In this document: piece by piece, positions 60,627 through 64,000 of the stretch
Position numbering within the stretch: the stretch's first letter is position 1
Layout of the letters: each line of letters starts with the position of its first letter
Translations under genes and position numbers: made by a program
The notes under the pieces: generated by a model
Databases searched by the model: none
Told to the model about the DNA's origin: nothing
Seen by the model: only the letters and a program-made list of their open reading frames with translations
NCBI RefSeq assembly: GCF_014203595.1
Contig: NZ_JACHJK010000011.1
Span: 186,001 to 250,000, forward strand
Source of the DNA: Streptomyces echinatus
Lineage (GTDB): Bacteria; Actinomycetota; Actinomycetes; Streptomycetales; Streptomycetaceae
Length of the DNA stretch: 64,000 nucleotides
Direction: 5' to 3'

Positions 60627-61622
60627 ATGACCGAGACCGCGCTCACCGTGCACCAGACCGCCCGCCCCGCCGGCTTCCCGACGGCCGGCCACTTCCGCTT
60701 CGCCGAGTCCCCGGTCCCGGAGCCGGCCCCGGGCACCGTCCTGGTGGAGAACCTGTACTGGTCGGTGGACCCGTACCACCGGGAGATGATGGACGGGGAC
60801 TTCGAGCTGGACGCCCCGCTGGAGGGCCGCACGCTGGGCCGGGTGGTGGACTCCCGCAGCCCGTCCCTGGCCGAGGGACAGATCGTCCTGCACCGACAGG
60901 GCTGGCGCACCCACGCGGTGGTACGCCCGGAGGAGATCCGCCGGATCCCGTCCCATCCGGGCGTCCCGCTCTCGGCGTACCTGAGCGTGCTCGGCGGCAC
61001 GGGCCTGACCGCGTACGTCGCCCTGACCCGGATCGCCCGGCTGCGCGAGGGCGAGGACCTGTTCGTCTCGGGCGCGGCGGGCGGGGTCGGCACGGCGACC
61101 GGCCGGTTCGCGCGGCTGCTCGGCGCGGGCCGGCTGATCGGCAGCACCGGCACGCCCGGGAAGGCGGCGTACCTAAGGGACCACGTCGGTTACGACGCCG
61201 CCTTCGACTACCGCACCGGTCCGGTCGCGGACCTCCTCGCCGAGGCCGCGCCCACCGGTCTGGACGTCTTCGTCGACAACGTCGGCGGCGACCATCTCGG
61301 CGCGGCGATCGGCGCGCTGCGGACGCGCGGCCGGGTGGTACGGGTCGGCACGATCGGGCAGTACAACACCCCGGAGGCGCCCCCGGTGCTGTTCGACCAC
61401 GCCGACGTGGTGGAGAAGAGCCTGCGCATCGAGGGCTTCCTGGTGAGCGACTACCAGGACGCCCAGGAGGAGCTGTACGACTTCGCGGTGCCGCACCTGC
61501 GCAGCGGGGCGCTGGCCGCCGACGAGACCGTGATCGACGGGTTCGAGCGGATCGTGGAGGCGTTCCTGCTGATGCTGCGCGGCGGCAACACCGGCAAGAT
61601 CCTGGTCCGCGCCGGTTCCTGA
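60627..61622 (+). CDS. MDR-superfamily NADP-dependent oxidoreductase
   Basis: A 331-residue medium-chain reductase of the zinc-free, leukotriene-B4-dehydrogenase/curcumin-reductase-like group. It has ENLYWSVDPYHREMM and VLGGTGLTAYVALTRIA, then the NADPH-binding FVSGAAGGVGTATGRFARLL and the family IEGFLVSDYQD segment near the end. It should reduce an activated double bond of an enone or aldehyde, substrate unknown. Divergent from the LysR gene and probably regulated by it. Confidence 0.9.
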   Translation: MTETALTVHQTARPAGFPTAGHFRFAESPVPEPAPGTVLVENLYWSVDPYHREMMDGDFELDAPLEGRTLGRVVDSRSPSLAEGQIVLHRQGWRTHAVVRPEEIRRIPSHPGVPLSAYLSVLGGTGLTAYVALTRIARLREGEDLFVSGAAGGVGTATGRFARLLGAGRLIGSTGTPGKAAYLRDHVGYDAAFDYRTGPVADLLAEAAPTGLDVFVDNVGGDHLGAAIGALRTRGRVVRVGTIGQYNTPEAPPVLFDHADVVEKSLRIEGFLVSDYQDAQEELYDFAVPHLRSGALAADETVIDGFERIVEAFLLMLRGGNTGKILVRAGS

Positions 61623-61629
61623 CCCGTCC

Positions 61630-62169
61630 TCAGGTGACGTCCCCGTCCCGCCAGTCGAAGACCAGCTCGCCGGCCGGGTCGAGCGGTCCGGCGAGCCCGG
61701 GCCGCAGATACACGCCCCCCTCCTCGTCCGGCAGCCGGACGATCCCGTCCGGCGAGAGGGCGTGCACCTGTCCGGGCCACCGCTGCCACCCCCGGGCCTC
61801 GTACAGCAGGGCTCCGTCCTCACTGGCGGACAGCGCGCCGAGGTCGTAGGCGCGTCCGATCACCCGCTCCAGCTCGGCCGTCACCCGCCCGCCGAGTCCG
61901 GTGCGCCGCACGTCGGCGCGGACGGCGACGGCCTCCACGTACCCGGTGCGCAGCCAGCGCCCCCGGTGCCGCAGCCGGCGCATCACGACCGCACCGTGCG
62001 CGGCGAGGCCCGCCTCGTCATGGACGAGCGCGTGCAGGCCGCCCAGCCCGTGCTCCCAGTCCTCGTCGGAGAGGTCCCCGTCGAAAGCGGCGTCCAACAG
62101 GGCGCGGACGGCGCGGAGTTCGGATGCTTCGAGGTCGGCGGTGTGGGCGAGCCGGAGGCGAGGGGTCAT
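61630..62169 (-). CDS. Aminoglycoside 2'-N-acetyltransferase-like GNAT protein (AAC(2')-I family)
   Basis: A 179-residue GNAT acetyltransferase whose layout follows chromosomal AAC(2')-I enzymes of mycobacteria: LRLAHTADLEAS, DEDWEHGLGGLHALV, LRTGYVEAVAVRADVRRTGL (acetyl-CoA site), YDLGALSASEDGALLYEARG, then a Trp-containing segment and a C-terminal LVFDWRDGDV. Such enzymes acetylate the 2'-amine of aminoglycosides, but resistance is not proven here and a native role is possible. The ATG at 62169 gives the usual length. It converges on the oxidoreductase gene with 7 bases between. Confidence 0.85.
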   Translation of the reverse strand: MTPRLRLAHTADLEASELRAVRALLDAAFDGDLSDEDWEHGLGGLHALVHDEAGLAAHGAVVMRRLRHRGRWLRTGYVEAVAVRADVRRTGLGGRVTAELERVIGRAYDLGALSASEDGALLYEARGWQRWPGQVHALSPDGIVRLPDEEGGVYLRPGLAGPLDPAGELVFDWRDGDVT

Positions 62170-62199
62170 GCCGTCCAGTGTCGCACCCACCCGCCGCAT

Positions 62200-62247
62200 C
62201 TAACTGTTAAAACTCTCTTGACCGGTTAGGGGTGGGTGTGCTGGACT
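62200..62247 (+). promoter_or_regulatory. Operator/promoter region of the alpha/beta-hydrolase gene
   Basis: CTAAC...GTTAG forms the outer inverted repeat (62200-62204 and 62225-62229), with TAACTGTTA (62201-62209) a small palindrome inside. TTGACC at 62218-62223 is a -35-like box. A -10-like TGGACT at 62242-62247 would start transcription at or very near the ATG at 62254, giving a leaderless message, in keeping with the lack of a ribosome site. Confidence 0.45.
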
Positions 62248-62253
62248 GCCGTC

Positions 62254-63123
62254 ATGCCCACGCACCAGGTCCACCACCGCAACCTGACCGTCCGCGGCCT
62301 CGACGTGCACTACCGCGAGGCCGGCCCCGCCGACGCCCCGGTCCTGCTGCTCCTGCACGGCTTCCCGAGCAGCTCGCACATGTTCCGCGACCTGATCCCG
62401 CTCCTCGCCGACCGGTACCGGGTGATCGCCCCGGACCACATCGGCTTCGGCCGCTCGGCGATGCCGGACCCCTCCGCGTTCCCGTACACCTTCGACGAAC
62501 TGGCCTCGGTCACCGACGAGTTCACGCAGCTGCTGGGGCTGGAGCGGTACGCCCTCTACATCCAGGACTACGGCGCCCCGATCGGTCTGCGCCTCGCCCT
62601 AGCCCATCCCGGCCGCGTGACCGCGATCGTCACGCAGAACGGCAACGCCTACGAGGAGGGGCTCGGCGCCGAGGCCTGGGCGCCGGTGCTGGCACTGATC
62701 GAGAAGCGGACGCCCGAGACCGAGGCGCCGGTACGGGAGATCTACTCCCCTGACGGCATCAAGTGGCAGTACCTGCACGGGGTCCAGGACCCGACCCTGG
62801 TCAGCCCGGACGCCTACGAGCACGACACCGCCCGGATCGCGCGGCCCGGCCAGGCGGAGATCCAGCTCGACCTGATCTCCGACTACGGCGCCAACTTCGC
62901 GCTGTACCCGGCCTTCCACGCCTACTTCCGCGAGAGCCGGGTCCCGCTGCTCGCGGTGTGGGGCGCGCACGACGAGATCTTCGTGCCGGAGGGGGCGCTG
63001 GCCTTCCGGCGGGACCTCCCGGAGGCCGAGATCCACCTCCTGCCCACCGGCCACTTCGCCCTGGAGACCCACGCGGACCAGATCGCCGGGCTGATGCGGG
63101 AGTTCCTCGGCCGGAACCTCTGA
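62254..63123 (+). CDS. Alpha/beta-hydrolase (haloalkane dehalogenase/epoxide hydrolase-like)
   Basis: A 289-residue alpha/beta-hydrolase. It has the oxyanion segment LLLLHGFPSSSHMFRDL, DHIGFGRS and the nucleophile elbow YIQDYGAPIGLRLA with Asp as nucleophile. A cap follows, then the acid/His end LAVWGAHDEIFVP and LPTGHFALETHAD. An Asp nucleophile points to haloalkane-dehalogenase or epoxide-hydrolase chemistry rather than esterase. The ATG at 62254 is chosen. An ATG six codons upstream is possible but adds a poor N-terminus. Confidence 0.88.
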   Translation: MPTHQVHHRNLTVRGLDVHYREAGPADAPVLLLLHGFPSSSHMFRDLIPLLADRYRVIAPDHIGFGRSAMPDPSAFPYTFDELASVTDEFTQLLGLERYALYIQDYGAPIGLRLALAHPGRVTAIVTQNGNAYEEGLGAEAWAPVLALIEKRTPETEAPVREIYSPDGIKWQYLHGVQDPTLVSPDAYEHDTARIARPGQAEIQLDLISDYGANFALYPAFHAYFRESRVPLLAVWGAHDEIFVPEGALAFRRDLPEAEIHLLPTGHFALETHADQIAGLMREFLGRNL

Positions 63124-63159
63124 CCCGACGGCGGGCGGGGAAGCCCCCGGGCATGGAAA

Positions 63160-63198
63160 CGGGCCGGGAAGCCTGCTCGTGGCAGTCCTCCCGGCCCG
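63160..63198. terminator. Bidirectional hairpin, hydrolase and pruA
   Basis: A 10-bp perfect stem (CGGGCCGGGA and TCCCGGCCCG) between the convergent hydrolase and pruA genes. Confidence 0.75.
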
Positions 63199-63213
63199 AG
63201 ATCGCGGGGCTGG

Positions 63214-64000
63214 TCAGCCCATGTGCGGGTACCCGTAGTCGGTCGGCGCGACCAGGGTCTCCTTGATGGCGCGGGTCAGCGTCCAGCGCATCAGGTTCTG
63301 CGGGGCGCCGGCCTTGTCGTTGGTGCCGGAGGCCCGGCCGCCGCCGAAGGGCTGCTGGCCGACGACGGCACCGGTCGACTTGTCGTTGATGTAGAAGTTG
63401 CCCGCGGCGTAGCGGAGCTTCTCCATCGTGTACGCGGCGGCCGCGCGGTCGTTCGAGATGACCGAACCGGTGAGCGCGTAGTCCGAGACCGACTCCATCT
63501 GGGTCAGCATCTCGTCGTACTGGTCGTCCTCGTAGACGTACACGGCGAGGAACGGGCCGAAGTACTCGGTGGTGAAGACCTCGTTCTCCGGGTCGGTGCA
63601 CTCGACGACGGTCGGGCGGACGAAGTAGCCGACCGAGTCGTCGTAGGTGCCGCCGGCCACAATCGTGCAGGTCGGGTCCTGCTTGGCGCGGTCGATCGCG
63701 GCCTTGTTCTTGGCGAACGAGCGGTCGTCGATCACGGCGCCGATGAAGTTCGACAGATCGGTGACGTCACCCATGGTGAGGTAGTCGACCTCGGCCGCGA
63801 ACTCCTCCTTGAAGCCCGAGTTCCAGATGGAGGCCGGGATGTAGGCGCGGGAGGTGGCCGAGCACTTCTGGCCCTGGTACTCGAAGGCACCGCGGGTCAG
63901 GGCGGTCTTCAGCACGGCGCGGTCGGCGCTCGGGTGGGCGACCAGGAAGTCCTTGCCGCCGGTCTCGCCGACCAGGCGCGGGTAGGAGCGGTACTTCTCG
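63214..64000 (-). CDS. pruA: L-glutamate gamma-semialdehyde (P5C) dehydrogenase, C-terminal part
   Basis: The last 261 or so codons of a minus-strand aldehyde dehydrogenase. The start lies beyond the right edge. It oxidises glutamate-gamma-semialdehyde to glutamate in proline breakdown. Motifs present are GETGGKDF, the catalytic cysteine in FEYQGQKCSATSRAY, EVFTTEYFGPFLAVYVYED and GNFYINDKSTGAVVGQQPFGG. The NAD-binding N-terminal half is not seen. A proline dehydrogenase gene is expected nearby. Confidence 0.95.
   Translation of the reverse strand, partial: EKYRSYPRLVGETGGKDFLVAHPSADRAVLKTALTRGAFEYQGQKCSATSRAYIPASIWNSGFKEEFAAEVDYLTMGDVTDLSNFIGAVIDDRSFAKNKAAIDRAKQDPTCTIVAGGTYDDSVGYFVRPTVVECTDPENEVFTTEYFGPFLAVYVYEDDQYDEMLTQMESVSDYALTGSVISNDRAAAAYTMEKLRYAAGNFYINDKSTGAVVGQQPFGGGRASGTNDKAGAPQNLMRWTLTRAIKETLVAPTDYGYPHMG

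Overview
The window is high-GC actinobacterial DNA, almost certainly from a Streptomyces chromosome core. The evidence is GC-rich third codon positions, GTG/TTG starts, an HU protein with a long Lys/Ala tail, two tandem conservons (CvnA-B-C-D), an F420 gene (cofC), an AccB/AccE acyl-CoA carboxylase pair and tRNA-Glu/tRNA-Gln genes beside gltX. The gene order from rpmB to pruA resembles what I remember of the S. coelicolor rpmB-to-putA region, but I have not run a comparison.

Layout, left to right. 1-9.3 kb is housekeeping: a DAK2-domain protein (5' end only), rpmB, a degraded SARP-like chimera, thiL-thiD, a stand-alone RAM-domain protein, a DUF3515 lipoprotein, an acyltransferase-gpsA-ddlA group, cofC, a small cold-shock-like protein, hupS and a small conserved protein. 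9.5-13.9 kb holds leuC-leuD divergent from the IclR regulator ndgR, then a DUF4188 protein divergent from a MerR regulator. 13.9-18.1 kb has five tRNA genes (three Glu, two Gln), a HAD hydrolase, remnants of small secreted proteins, gltX and an FAH-family gene. 18.2-29.6 kb has a small peptide gene with a duplicated motif and then two complete conservons. 29.7-34.7 kb has a NACHT/leucine-rich NTPase that looks like a bacterial NLR immune protein, then accB-accE.

34.8-46.3 kb is secreted and polysaccharide-related: a PL8 lyase with an M15-like protein, a YceI protein, a large non-coding gap, a Gly-rich membrane protein, divergent GH3 and GH30 glycosidases and a frameshifted lipoprotein. 46.3-51.6 kb has a GPP34 protein, a VOC protein, cimA, an MHS-type transporter and a TetR regulator. 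51.6-56.7 kb is a urease-like operon (fused UreAB, UreC, agmatine deiminase) divergent from an NCS1 permease. 56.7-64 kb has ilvE, leuB, a LysR regulator divergent from an oxidoreductase, an AAC(2')-like acetyltransferase, an alpha/beta-hydrolase and the 3' part of pruA.

Functional threads: branched-chain amino-acid genes recur (leuC, leuD, cimA, ilvE, leuB, ndgR). The GluRS gene sits beside the tRNAs that GluRS charges in organisms making Gln-tRNA by transamidation. The conservons couple membrane sensors to Ras-like GTPases, and their B and D genes look recently homogenised. The urease-like operon combines amidine/urea-type chemistry with a nucleobase-type transporter, has no nickel chaperone genes nearby and has lost the usual active-site flap cysteine. 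The items most worth a second look are this operon, the NLR-like protein, the duplicated-motif peptide, the conservon pair and a possible attenuator ahead of cimA.
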